Shown: one piece after another, positions 1 to 4,939 of the stretch
Layout of the letters: every line of letters starts with the position of its first letter
How positions within the stretch are numbered: position 1 is the first letter of the stretch
Assembly (NCBI GenBank): GCA_003661905.1
Contig: QMXA01000066.1
Location: 1-6,228 of the forward strand
Length of the DNA: 6,228 nt
Source of the DNA: Thermoprotei archaeon
GTDB lineage: Archaea; Thermoproteota; Thermoprotei_A; Sulfolobales; Ignisphaeraceae
Direction: 5' to 3'
Position numbers and translations under genes: made by a program
The notes under the pieces: model-generated
What the model was told of the DNA's origin: nothing
Databases searched by the model: none
What the model saw: the letters and a program-made list of their open reading frames with translations, nothing else

Positions 1-34
1 CACCACTTCTAACGCATTAACTTAAATCTCCTAG

Positions 35-41
35 TTTATAA
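35..41 (+). promoter_or_regulatory. TATA box of nac
   Basis: The heptamer TTTATAA is centred about 24 bases before the GTG start at 62. That is the archaeal TATA-to-initiation distance, so the mRNA should begin at or next to the start codon (leaderless). This agrees with the lack of a clear ribosome binding site before the GTG. The rest of 1-61 shows no gene. Confidence 0.55.
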
Positions 42-61
42 GCCCTAAATGGGGTTTTACT

Positions 62-433
62 GTGTTTCCCATAGGAGGGAGAGACCTCGCAAAACAGTTA
101 AGACAACTGAGAAGAATGGGTATCGATGTATCTATGCTTACAGGAGTTAAGAGGATAGTAATAGAATTTGAGGAAAAGGACATAATAATAGAGGACCCAC
201 AAGTTGCTGTAATAACCGTTAAAGGTCAAAAGATATATCAGATAATTCCAGGAACCGAGAAAGTTGTTGAAGGACCTAAGGAAGTTGCAGTAGAGATAAG
301 CGAGGAAGATATTAAATTCGTTGCTGAACAAGCAGGAGTTAGCATTGAAGAAGCTAGAGCAGCGCTTTTAGAAACTGGAGGAGATATAGCTCAAGCAATA
401 ATGCTCTTAGAATCAAGAAGAAGCAAAAGTTAA
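62..433 (+). CDS. nac: Nascent polypeptide-associated complex protein (archaeal NAC)
   Basis: Archaeal NAC is a homodimeric ribosome-associated chaperone that binds nascent chains near the exit tunnel in the cytoplasm. The 123 residues show the expected order. A basic N-terminal segment (residues about 8-20, rich in R, K and Q, ending in RRMGID) is the likely ribosome contact. The NAC beta-barrel follows at about 27-65, with the typical VTVKGQKIYQI-like strand. A C-terminal UBA domain spans about 81-118, with GVSIEEARAAL and GGDIAQAI as its helix 1-2 and helix 3 signatures. Length is normal for the family. The start is GTG at 62, chosen because MFPIGGRDL is a standard archaeal NAC beginning and a TATA box lies 24 bases upstream. 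The 3' end overlaps the convergent HTH gene by 21 bases. Identification is firm. Confidence 0.95.
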   Translation: MFPIGGRDLAKQLRQLRRMGIDVSMLTGVKRIVIEFEEKDIIIEDPQVAVITVKGQKIYQIIPGTEKVVEGPKEVAVEISEEDIKFVAEQAGVSIEEARAALLETGGDIAQAIMLLESRRSKS

Positions 434-1138
434 TGACTTAAGACCTGTAATAAGATCTTCAATACCTTCAGCAAGACTAAGAACCAGAGGTATTCCATCG
501 AGCTCAGCTAGTTTTATAGCTAATGGATCAACACGTTTAGTGCCATGGAGAATTACTACTGCAGGCTTGACTGGTGCAACTCTTACAGCTATCATTGGTG
601 AACGACCAGTAGATACTCTAGTGAATATAAGAGCTCTCTCAGTTGTTGTACCCATAATTCTCCAAAAGTCATTACCGCTCATGGATTCAATAGCAACTAA
701 GCTATCAAGTACGGTATAGCCATAGATATTTCTTGCTAGAGGCATTGAGGTTAAGAGAGCTCCCTTAACAACTGCTATTAACTTATCAATAGCTACAGGT
801 ACTTCGAGTTCTCTAATATCTACTACACCTTCACTTAGAGGAATAATTACATTACTAAGCCTCTTTATACTAGGCCAGCCTCTTTCAGCATCAAGTTTTA
901 GAAGCGCCTTAACATATTGCTTCAGAAACCTAGTTCCGGGTGTTCTTCGACCACTCTCATACTCACTAACAACACTTGGTGCAATACCCATAGCTCTAGC
1001 AACTTCAGTCTGTGTTAATCCAAAGAACTCTCTCCACTTCCTCATAGCTTTACCAGGTTTATCGCTAAGTACTATATCACCAGCTAATCTCGCAGCAATT
1101 AACCTTACTATGTAGTCACTCAACACTCTATACACCAT
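413..1138 (-). CDS. Archaeal Xre-family HTH transcriptional regulator with C-terminal sensor-like domain
   Basis: A 241-residue cytoplasmic protein and probable DNA-binding regulator. Residues about 30-84 form a Cro/C1-type helix-turn-helix: MRKWREFFGLTQTEVARAM gives helices 1 and 2, and IAPSVVSEYESGRRTPG is the recognition helix and following turn. Residues 1-28 form an extra N-terminal helical segment. Residues about 105-235 make an alpha/beta domain ending in LAELDGIPLVLSL, which loosely recalls DRTGG-like ligand-binding domains; that is an inference. The architecture matches the archaeal regulator group I recall as COG1709. The start is ATG at 1138, with a TATA box centred about 26 bases upstream and therefore probably leaderless. 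The gene converges on nac, overlapping its last codons, and diverges from the tRNA gene. Targets and ligand cannot be read from the sequence. Confidence 0.85.
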   Translation of the reverse strand: MVYRVLSDYIVRLIAARLAGDIVLSDKPGKAMRKWREFFGLTQTEVARAMGIAPSVVSEYESGRRTPGTRFLKQYVKALLKLDAERGWPSIKRLSNVIIPLSEGVVDIRELEVPVAIDKLIAVVKGALLTSMPLARNIYGYTVLDSLVAIESMSGNDFWRIMGTTTERALIFTRVSTGRSPMIAVRVAPVKPAVVILHGTKRVDPLAIKLAELDGIPLVLSLAEGIEDLITGLKSLTFASS

Positions 1139-1160
1139 AAGTGCTAATTAGGTTCAAAGC

Positions 1161-1167
1161 ATATAAA
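1161..1167. promoter_or_regulatory. Shared TATA-like element between HTH regulator and tRNA-Pro
   Basis: The sequence ATATAAA on the plus strand reads TTTATAT on the minus strand, so it can act as a TATA box in both directions. Its centre (1164) is 26 bases from the minus-strand ATG at 1138, which suits leaderless transcription of the regulator. It is 36 bases before the tRNA 5' end at 1200, which would place tRNA initiation near 1190 and leave a leader of about 10 bases. No other TATA-like run occurs in the 61-base gap. Confidence 0.55.
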
Positions 1168-1232
1168 GCTCACACAGATCGAAAACACCTTGGAGGTGCG
1201 GGCCCGTCGTCTAGCCTGGTAGGATGCGGGGT

Positions 1233-1258
1233 ACACTCCGGTTCTTGGAGTGCCCGAC
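1233..1258 (+). other. tRNA-Pro intron 1 (26 bases, position 32/33)
   Basis: A bulge-helix-bulge motif fits exactly. The central 4-bp helix is CGGG (1227-1230) with CCCG (1253-1256). The 5' bulge is GU|A (1231-1233) and the 3' bulge is AC|U (1257-1259). The inner helix is a perfect 6 bp, CACUCC (1234-1239) with GGAGUG (1247-1252), closing a 7-base loop. The outer helix is weak, with only G1226-C1260 and U1225-G1261. Cutting after the second bulge base on each strand, as the archaeal splicing endonuclease does, joins U32 to U33. The position is non-canonical. Confidence 0.85.
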
Positions 1259-1263
1259 TCGGG

Positions 1264-1277
1264 ACCTAGGGCGAAAG
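1264..1277 (+). other. tRNA-Pro intron 2 (14 bases, canonical position 37/38)
   Basis: After intron 1 is removed, U32-U33-C34-G35 pairs perfectly with CGAA (1272-1275) as the central 4-bp helix. The bulges are GG|A (1262-1264) and AG|C (1276-1278). The outer helix is the full anticodon stem. The inner helix is only 2 bp, CC (1265-1266) with GG (1270-1271), around UAG. At 14 bases this is near the small end for archaeal tRNA introns. An alternative cut one base later would give A38 instead of C38, but it fits the bulge geometry less well. Confidence 0.75.
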
Positions 1278-1326
1278 CCCCCGTGGTCCGGGGTTCAAAT
1301 CCCCGCGGGCCCACCACATCTCTACT

Positions 1327-2409
1327 CTATATAATGGTCTCAGCACCTAATTTCTCTAGATCTATTTCTGGACTTCTGAAGGCGAAGCTTATATCAAATA
1401 ATACTTCAGCAGCACTCTCTATTGATGTTGCCGCCCATGACATTTTCTCTAAGATGCTTCTTATAATTAAATAAGTCTCATCAAGTCCATAGCTCTTGAA
1501 TAGTAGTAAGTGATATCTTCTTATGTAATTATCAAATTCTCGAAGGGCATTGAGTATTTTATTAGCAAGTATTAGATCTCTTTCAATAAGAGCTCTCATA
1601 AGTCTATCAGTTATGGTTATTAACATTTCTGAGGATTCTTTGAGATAGTCAATAGCTTGGTCGAGTTTAGTTAATTGTTCTTCACTTAAGTTATTGAGCT
1701 CAAAGGCTGCTGCACTTAAGGCATCTCCAGCGTCTTCTAACGACTTAGCTATAGCTCTATAAGCAGTTACGAGAGATGTTGTTATACCTATTGCCTTAGC
1801 TAATGAAGTATCTTGGCTTGCTAATACAAGTTGTCTAACCGATAATGTATAGACTCTATCAAGTTCAGTCTCCAGTTCTAGAACTTCGGAGAAGAAGTGT
1901 TGTTTCTCTGCAATGCCTAGAACTAAGTGCTGTAACATAGACTTTATCAAATTACACATCCTACCTATAAGACCTGGGAGGCTATATTTAGTAGGATCAA
2001 CAAAGAATTGAAGAGTTAATTTATTAGGACTTTGCCCTACTATTTCCACACCTATTAAACTCCTTGCCATTCTACGCAGAGTTTTGAGCTGCGGTTCTGT
2101 TAGGTAACCATCAATAACCTCGATGGTAACGGTATCGAATCCTATAACATAAGCAGCATAGAGCATTCTAGATACAAGCTCTTCGGAAGTGAGTTTACTT
2201 ATTCTTATATAAATTGTCTTTCTTAATTTCTTGGTTTCATAAGTTAATGGCTTAACTTTTATTGAACCATCATCTAATACCTCGATTGCGACATTGTCAC
2301 CAGGTTTTAAACCTACCTTTTTAACCCAGTCAGCTGGGAGAGACACCATTAGGGTAGAGCGTCCAAATTTCTGGACACGTCTAGTTCCTGTATATTCCAA
2401 TACTATCAC
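1327..2409 (-). CDS. AbrB-PhoU fusion regulator (archaeal phosphate uptake regulator family)
   Basis: A 360-residue protein. Residues about 4-55 are an AbrB/SpoVT-type swapped-hairpin DNA-binding domain, marked by RVQKFGRSTLMVSLPADWV followed by LKPGDNVAIEVLDDGSIKV. Residues about 60-130 form an alpha/beta linker. Residues about 145-340 are two PhoU-like three-helix bundles. Each has an ExxxD-type acidic motif of the kind that binds metal in PhoU: E180-D184 in the first, and near E291-D293 in the second. The family is thought to control phosphate transport; the fused AbrB domain suggests direct DNA binding. No pst transporter or PhoR-like kinase gene lies nearby, so a phosphate role is inferred from family only. 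The start is GTG at 2409, with a TATA box about 28 bases upstream. The stop lies 10 bases from the convergent tRNA 3' end. Confidence 0.88.
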   Translation of the reverse strand: MIVLEYTGTRRVQKFGRSTLMVSLPADWVKKVGLKPGDNVAIEVLDDGSIKVKPLTYETKKLRKTIYIRISKLTSEELVSRMLYAAYVIGFDTVTIEVIDGYLTEPQLKTLRRMARSLIGVEIVGQSPNKLTLQFFVDPTKYSLPGLIGRMCNLIKSMLQHLVLGIAEKQHFFSEVLELETELDRVYTLSVRQLVLASQDTSLAKAIGITTSLVTAYRAIAKSLEDAGDALSAAAFELNNLSEEQLTKLDQAIDYLKESSEMLITITDRLMRALIERDLILANKILNALREFDNYIRRYHLLLFKSYGLDETYLIIRSILEKMSWAATSIESAAEVLFDISFAFRSPEIDLEKLGAETII

Positions 2410-2433
2410 CTATGTGTAGAAATAGTAAAAACT

Positions 2434-2441
2434 TATTTAAA
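2434..2441 (-). promoter_or_regulatory. TATA box of AbrB-PhoU gene
   Basis: The minus strand reads TTTAAATA here, centred about 28 bases before the GTG start at 2409. T runs of five lie on either side on the minus strand (2425-2444 overall). The same stretch could therefore also end transcripts arriving from the DUF2283 gene. That second role is an inference. Confidence 0.55.
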
Positions 2442-2520
2442 AATCTATGTCTAAATTAATTCATTACTGATACACTACTTATACATATATCGCTAGATAC
2501 AAGCAAGCATGTACTCAGGT

Positions 2521-2769
2521 TTATAGTAAATCCATACCTATTCTTTTCATGAAATCGAAGATTGTTAAACTAATTACTTCTCCTCTCCTTATTCTTACAA
2601 CTATATTGGATTCTGTTAAAATAGATTCATCAGCTTCTTCAACGTCCTTACCGAAGTTTATATAGAGTATATCATTTTGTCTATCATATTCAAACCATAT
2701 ATTATCAAGGTTCTGCAACCTTACGATTAAGCTCCGCTCCTTCTCATTCTCCATAAATCTTATCACCAT
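2521..2769 (-). CDS. Small DUF2283-type protein
   Basis: An 82-residue soluble protein. Residues 26-40 carry the DUF2283 hallmark, an aromatic-Y-D-x4-D-I-L-Y-I-x-F-G pattern (FEYDRQNDILYINFG). An acidic turn follows (VEEADES), then a strand IVVRIRRGEVISLTIFDF matching the family's 'hydrophobic-x-D/R-x-G-x-I-hydrophobic' ending. The family fold is a small beta-sheet unit with no established biochemical function. In other genomes such proteins can sit near toxin-antitoxin genes, but no toxin-like partner is visible here. The ATG at 2769 was chosen because a TATA-like element lies about 25 bases upstream; an in-frame ATG at residue 6 would give 77 residues. It follows the M24 gene with a 48-base gap. 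The 111 bases downstream (2410-2520) hold no gene that I can see. Confidence 0.75.
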   Translation of the reverse strand: MVIRFMENEKERSLIVRLQNLDNIWFEYDRQNDILYINFGKDVEEADESILTESNIVVRIRRGEVISLTIFDFMKRIGMDLL

Positions 2770-2789
2770 ACTCTGTTCTAGTCTAGGGA

Positions 2790-2797
2790 CATATAGT
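2790..2797 (-). promoter_or_regulatory. Probable TATA box of DUF2283 gene
   Basis: The minus strand reads ACTATATG, centred about 25 bases before the ATG at 2769. This suggests that the small gene has its own leaderless promoter in the 48-base gap after the M24 gene, rather than depending only on read-through. Confidence 0.4.
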
Positions 2798-2817
2798 TCT
2801 TCCTTAGCTATTTGAGT

Positions 2818-3840
2818 TTAAGTTAAGATAGACAATGGTGGTGTTAATAATTCAATTCTGTCTTTAGGAACCATCATTGTTAATGCTAATTCTAATTTCA
2901 TATCTCTAGATTTCATCATTAACTCTAATGCCAATGTCATGCCTTTCTCAACTAATACATCAGAATGCGGGGTGATTATGGGGTCCTCAACTAGTTCTAC
3001 ACCTATACCATGAAGATCTATAAATACTTCCTCTTCCTTCCATAATTGATCAAGGATATTGACTACACATAGTCTCAATTCTTCACCTGTAGATAATTCA
3101 TTTAGAGAATTTAGAGTAGATTCAGTAATTTTATTCCACAGTTCCTGAGCCTTTGATGTTTGGGGAATAGTTGAGGCTATTAGTATCTTAAGCACTCCAC
3201 AATTTGTAATGACTCTGAACCTTACTGTATTTGCATTTCTCTCACATGAAATAGTTATTGAGTTAACTGTTTCAGGAAGATTCTCTAATAAACACTTCCT
3301 AATGTTACTCAATTTTGAAGATTTTATCTTATTTACACATTCCTCGATGACGCAATTAATAGAGGTACAGCATTTTCTAAGATTATTTAGATCTTCATCG
3401 ATCTTTATTGTTCTTATCTCTGAAATTATGTGCGAAGCGTCTATGCAGGATATGTTTAGATTCCTTGTATGATCATGAATTTCTCTAGATATTTGACTAC
3501 TAATATACTTCTCATCTATTCCTATGGTTCTAATTCTACGAGACAAAATTTTTAACATCTGAAGAGTTGCCTCAATAGATGAAGAAGTTATTAATGAATA
3601 AGTAGGGGTTTGGGGAGGATAAGGAGAGTATTTAAGAATTTTCAGCGCGTCATTTTCAGGAATTTCATTTATGTAATGAGTTATTAAATATGCATCGTCA
3701 TGTAACACTATAATCGTTGAATCCCTAACTTCCGAACCAACTATGTATGAGGTATTTAGAGAATTCATAATTACTAGAGCATCTATATTAGCTTCAATCA
3801 TTCTATGTCTTATGTTCTTTAAAATTTTTAAAGAACGCAT
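2818..3840 (-). CDS. M24-family (Xaa-Pro peptidase fold) protein, probably catalytically impaired
   Basis: A 340-residue protein from ATG 3840. The N-terminal creatinase-like domain (about 1-140) shows IDALVIMNSLNTSYIVG. A linker follows with SEIRTIKIDEDLNNLR (about 140-155), the M24 'R-x-x-K-s-x-x-E' entry helix. The C-terminal pita-bread domain shows HGIG at 277-280, an EKGMTLALE strand with E306, and a LEL segment with E317. These match the M24 metal-ligand His and two Glu. The two Asp ligands expected around residues 205-230 (D-x-G-x-n-Y-x-x-D-x-T-R) are not visible: that segment reads NCGVLKILIASTIPQT. The second conserved His after HGIG is V284. Active proline peptidase is therefore doubtful. 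Start: a TGAGG ribosome site lies 9 bases before ATG 3840, whereas the upstream in-frame GTG at 3855 overlaps that site. The gene lies 40 bases after the ASCH gene, so co-transcription is likely. Confidence 0.75.
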   Translation of the reverse strand: MRSLKILKNIRHRMIEANIDALVIMNSLNTSYIVGSEVRDSTIIVLHDDAYLITHYINEIPENDALKILKYSPYPPQTPTYSLITSSSIEATLQMLKILSRRIRTIGIDEKYISSQISREIHDHTRNLNISCIDASHIISEIRTIKIDEDLNNLRKCCTSINCVIEECVNKIKSSKLSNIRKCLLENLPETVNSITISCERNANTVRFRVITNCGVLKILIASTIPQTSKAQELWNKITESTLNSLNELSTGEELRLCVVNILDQLWKEEEVFIDLHGIGVELVEDPIITPHSDVLVEKGMTLALELMMKSRDMKLELALTMMVPKDRIELLTPPLSILT

Positions 3841-3849
3841 TTTCTTGAG

Positions 3850-3854
3850 CCTCA
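3850..3854 (-). promoter_or_regulatory. Ribosome binding site of the M24-like gene
   Basis: TGAGG on the minus strand matches the archaeal anti-Shine-Dalgarno complement (UGAGGUGAU) and lies 9 bases before ATG 3840. It overlaps the alternative GTG codon at 3853-3855, which argues against starting at that GTG. Confidence 0.5.
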
Positions 3855-3880
3855 CATAGTATTGTAATTCATAGTGTTCT

Positions 3881-4492
3881 CTAATCTCTTCTATTTAAGT
3901 TGTGTTTTAAGAATCCTCTCTCTATAAGCATTTTAAGAGCTTTCCTCAAAACCCTTCTGATACGCCATCTACTACGCAAATTACCGAATAGCTCAATGGC
4001 TACAGATCTTATGCTATTTCTCCTTGCTACTGCCTCTAAAATCCTATAATCATCCCTACCCAAATCTTTTCTTAAATACCTCATAGCTAATCTAGCAATA
4101 TCTGCAGGTTCAAGTCCTAGATAGGGGTCTTTAGGTAATAGTTCATTGAATTTCTGTATAACTTCAAACTCTATTATAGTTACTAAATCATCATCCGATA
4201 TTTTTGTTTGATAAACATCTTCTAGGTTTCTTAGCAATTCCTTAACAGATGGAAAACCATCCTTCTTAGCATCTTCATCTGTAAGTTCATTTACCTTCTT
4301 AACTATTACATTTTTCATCTTGATTTTGGCTATAGGTTTACCTCCGCCATGAATTATCATCTCTTTGTATCTAGGAATGACTCTACCAAGCCTAATGGTT
4401 GTTGTTTTCTTACCTTGTAGTATTAGATCTACAAAATCTCCTTTAACCATTATATGTCTCCTTAAATATATTGGTTTTCTAGGCTTTGGCAT
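3881..4492 (-). CDS. ASCH-domain protein with basic C-terminal (winged-helix-like) domain
   Basis: A 203-residue protein from ATG 4492. Residues about 12-112 are an ASCH domain, a PUA-like beta-barrel usually linked to RNA binding. The key motif is GKKTTTIRLG at 27-36, preceded by FVDLILQ. Later come AKIKMKNVIVKKVNELTDEDAKKDGF to about residue 80, and an acidic-hydrophobic closing strand TIIEFEVI. Residues about 125-200 are helical and rich in Arg and Lys: ADIARLAMRYL, then ILEAVARRNSIRSVAIELF, then an arginine-rich helix ending in MLIERGFLKH. This resembles a winged helix-turn-helix and suggests nucleic-acid contact; that is an inference. An upstream in-frame TTG at 4510 would add six residues. 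ATG is preferred because a GGTAA site lies 5 bases upstream. It probably leads a two-gene operon with the M24-like gene. Confidence 0.8.
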   Translation of the reverse strand: MPKPRKPIYLRRHIMVKGDFVDLILQGKKTTTIRLGRVIPRYKEMIIHGGGKPIAKIKMKNVIVKKVNELTDEDAKKDGFPSVKELLRNLEDVYQTKISDDDLVTIIEFEVIQKFNELLPKDPYLGLEPADIARLAMRYLRKDLGRDDYRILEAVARRNSIRSVAIELFGNLRSRWRIRRVLRKALKMLIERGFLKHNLNRRD

Positions 4493-4555
4493 AGTACTTA
4501 CCCTTTTCAAATCATAGATCTTCTACTGTTTTCCAAAATCTTACTTGATTGAAGC

Positions 4556-4561
4556 TTTTTA
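4556..4561 (+). promoter_or_regulatory. Probable TATA box of the membrane-protein/HEPN operon
   Basis: TTTTTA is preceded by GAAGC, a purine-rich stretch where BRE would sit, and is centred about 25 bases before ATG 4583. This fits leaderless transcription of the first operon gene. The later genes in the operon instead show ribosome binding sites, the usual crenarchaeal arrangement. The 90-base divergent gap (4493-4582) offers only weak TATA-like sequence for the ASCH gene. Confidence 0.4.
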
Positions 4562-4582
4562 GCTACTCTCACCGTAATAGTC

Positions 4583-4909
4583 ATGAGGGTTCTTCTGATG
4601 ACTAAGTGGCTAAGACTAAGTGGCTTGGGTACTGCGATACTCATGATTGTTATAGGTATTGCGATACTCATATACATAGTTATTGTAGCTGTTAATGAAT
4701 TCTTCATATATAAAGCATCATTACCCACAGGCTCATTAGAAACTATACTTGGACAAGCAGCTGGAGTACTTATAGAAGCTGTAATAAGATTAGCCTTTCT
4801 AGGTGTTGCACTGGCTGCAAGCACAGCATTACTCAGATATGGTGTTGAACAGTATCGAAACATATTATCTACAGGTACTCCTCCCAAAACTAAGGAAGGG
4901 AAAGAATAA
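4583..4909 (+). CDS. Small membrane protein with two predicted helices (unknown function)
   Basis: 108 residues; I do not recognise a family. Residues about 13-40 are a long hydrophobic helix (AILMIVIGIAILIYIVIVAV). A short loop with few charges (about 41-57) follows. The second hydrophobic stretch is at about 58-84, is rich in Ala, Leu and Gly, and contains a Glu and an Arg (EAVIRLAFLG). The tail (85-108) is polar, ending PPKTKEGKE. With both termini carrying positive charge, a hairpin topology with N- and C-termini in the cytoplasm is likely. It is the first gene of the four-gene plus-strand cluster, with a TATA-like element at -25 and no ribosome site, and the next gene begins 30 bases after its stop. 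Short direct repeats lie within the first helix coding region (see findings). A 172-codon antisense frame over it is judged a shadow. Confidence 0.65.
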   Translation: MRVLLMTKWLRLSGLGTAILMIVIGIAILIYIVIVAVNEFFIYKASLPTGSLETILGQAAGVLIEAVIRLAFLGVALAASTALLRYGVEQYRNILSTGTPPKTKEGKE

Positions 4910-4927
4910 TAGATATAATCCCATATA

Positions 4928-4935
4928 GAGGCGAT
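4928..4935 (+). promoter_or_regulatory. Ribosome binding site of the second operon gene
   Basis: GAGGCGAT differs by one base from the ideal GAGGTGAT and ends 4 bases before ATG 4940. It fixes that start and shows the gene is translated from an internal site on a longer mRNA. Confidence 0.6.
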
Positions 4936-4939
4936 AAAT

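Larger units (their letters stand above)
1200..1316 (+). tRNA. tRNA-Pro (anticodon CGG), two introns, CCA encoded
   Basis: The acceptor stem is GGGCCCG (1200-1206) paired with CGGGCCC (1306-1312), a perfect 7 bp. A73 is at 1313 and CCA at 1314-1316. The D arm is GUCU with GGAU (1209-1212, 1222-1225) around a 9-base loop AGCCUGGUA. The anticodon stem is CGGGG (1227-1231) with CCCCG (1279-1283). The T arm is CGGGG-UUCAAAU-CCCCG (1289-1305). The 47 bases between the anticodon stem halves reduce to a normal 7-base loop, UUCGGGC, once two introns are removed (1233-1258 and 1264-1277). This gives U33, anticodon CGG at 1260-1262, and a 77-base mature tRNA including CCA. G35-G36 and A73 agree with archaeal proline identity. 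No single-intron solution leaves U at position 33. Genomically encoded CCA is common in archaea. Confidence 0.93.

Noticed and set aside
98..331. A 77-codon minus-strand frame inside nac
   Set aside because: It is the shadow of a firmly identified gene, with a Tyr/Asn/Leu-rich composition typical of antisense reading.
1233..1278. Reading the bases inside the anticodon stem as a single 40-base intron, or taking CUU (1244-1246) or UGG (1246-1248) as the anticodon
   Set aside because: No single intron leaves U at position 33, and the other anticodons lack bulge-helix-bulge sites on both sides; the CGG solution has two perfect central helices.
1250..1474. A plus-strand frame starting inside the tRNA gene
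   Set aside because: It begins in the tRNA intron 1 and runs antisense to the end of the AbrB-PhoU gene; no start signal and no recognisable protein.
2466..2500. TATA-like plus-strand sequence and a TATC-GCTA-GATA palindrome in the 2410-2520 gap
   Set aside because: No plus-strand gene follows within a sensible distance and the short AT-rich palindrome is expected by chance.
3209..3472. An 87-codon plus-strand frame inside the M24-like gene
   Set aside because: It is antisense to a gene with clear family motifs and has no promoter or ribosome site.
4188..4196. Minus-strand ATGATGA resembling a C box of a C/D guide RNA
   Set aside because: It is a run of Asp codons in the ASCH gene and no correctly spaced D, C' and D' boxes were found around it.
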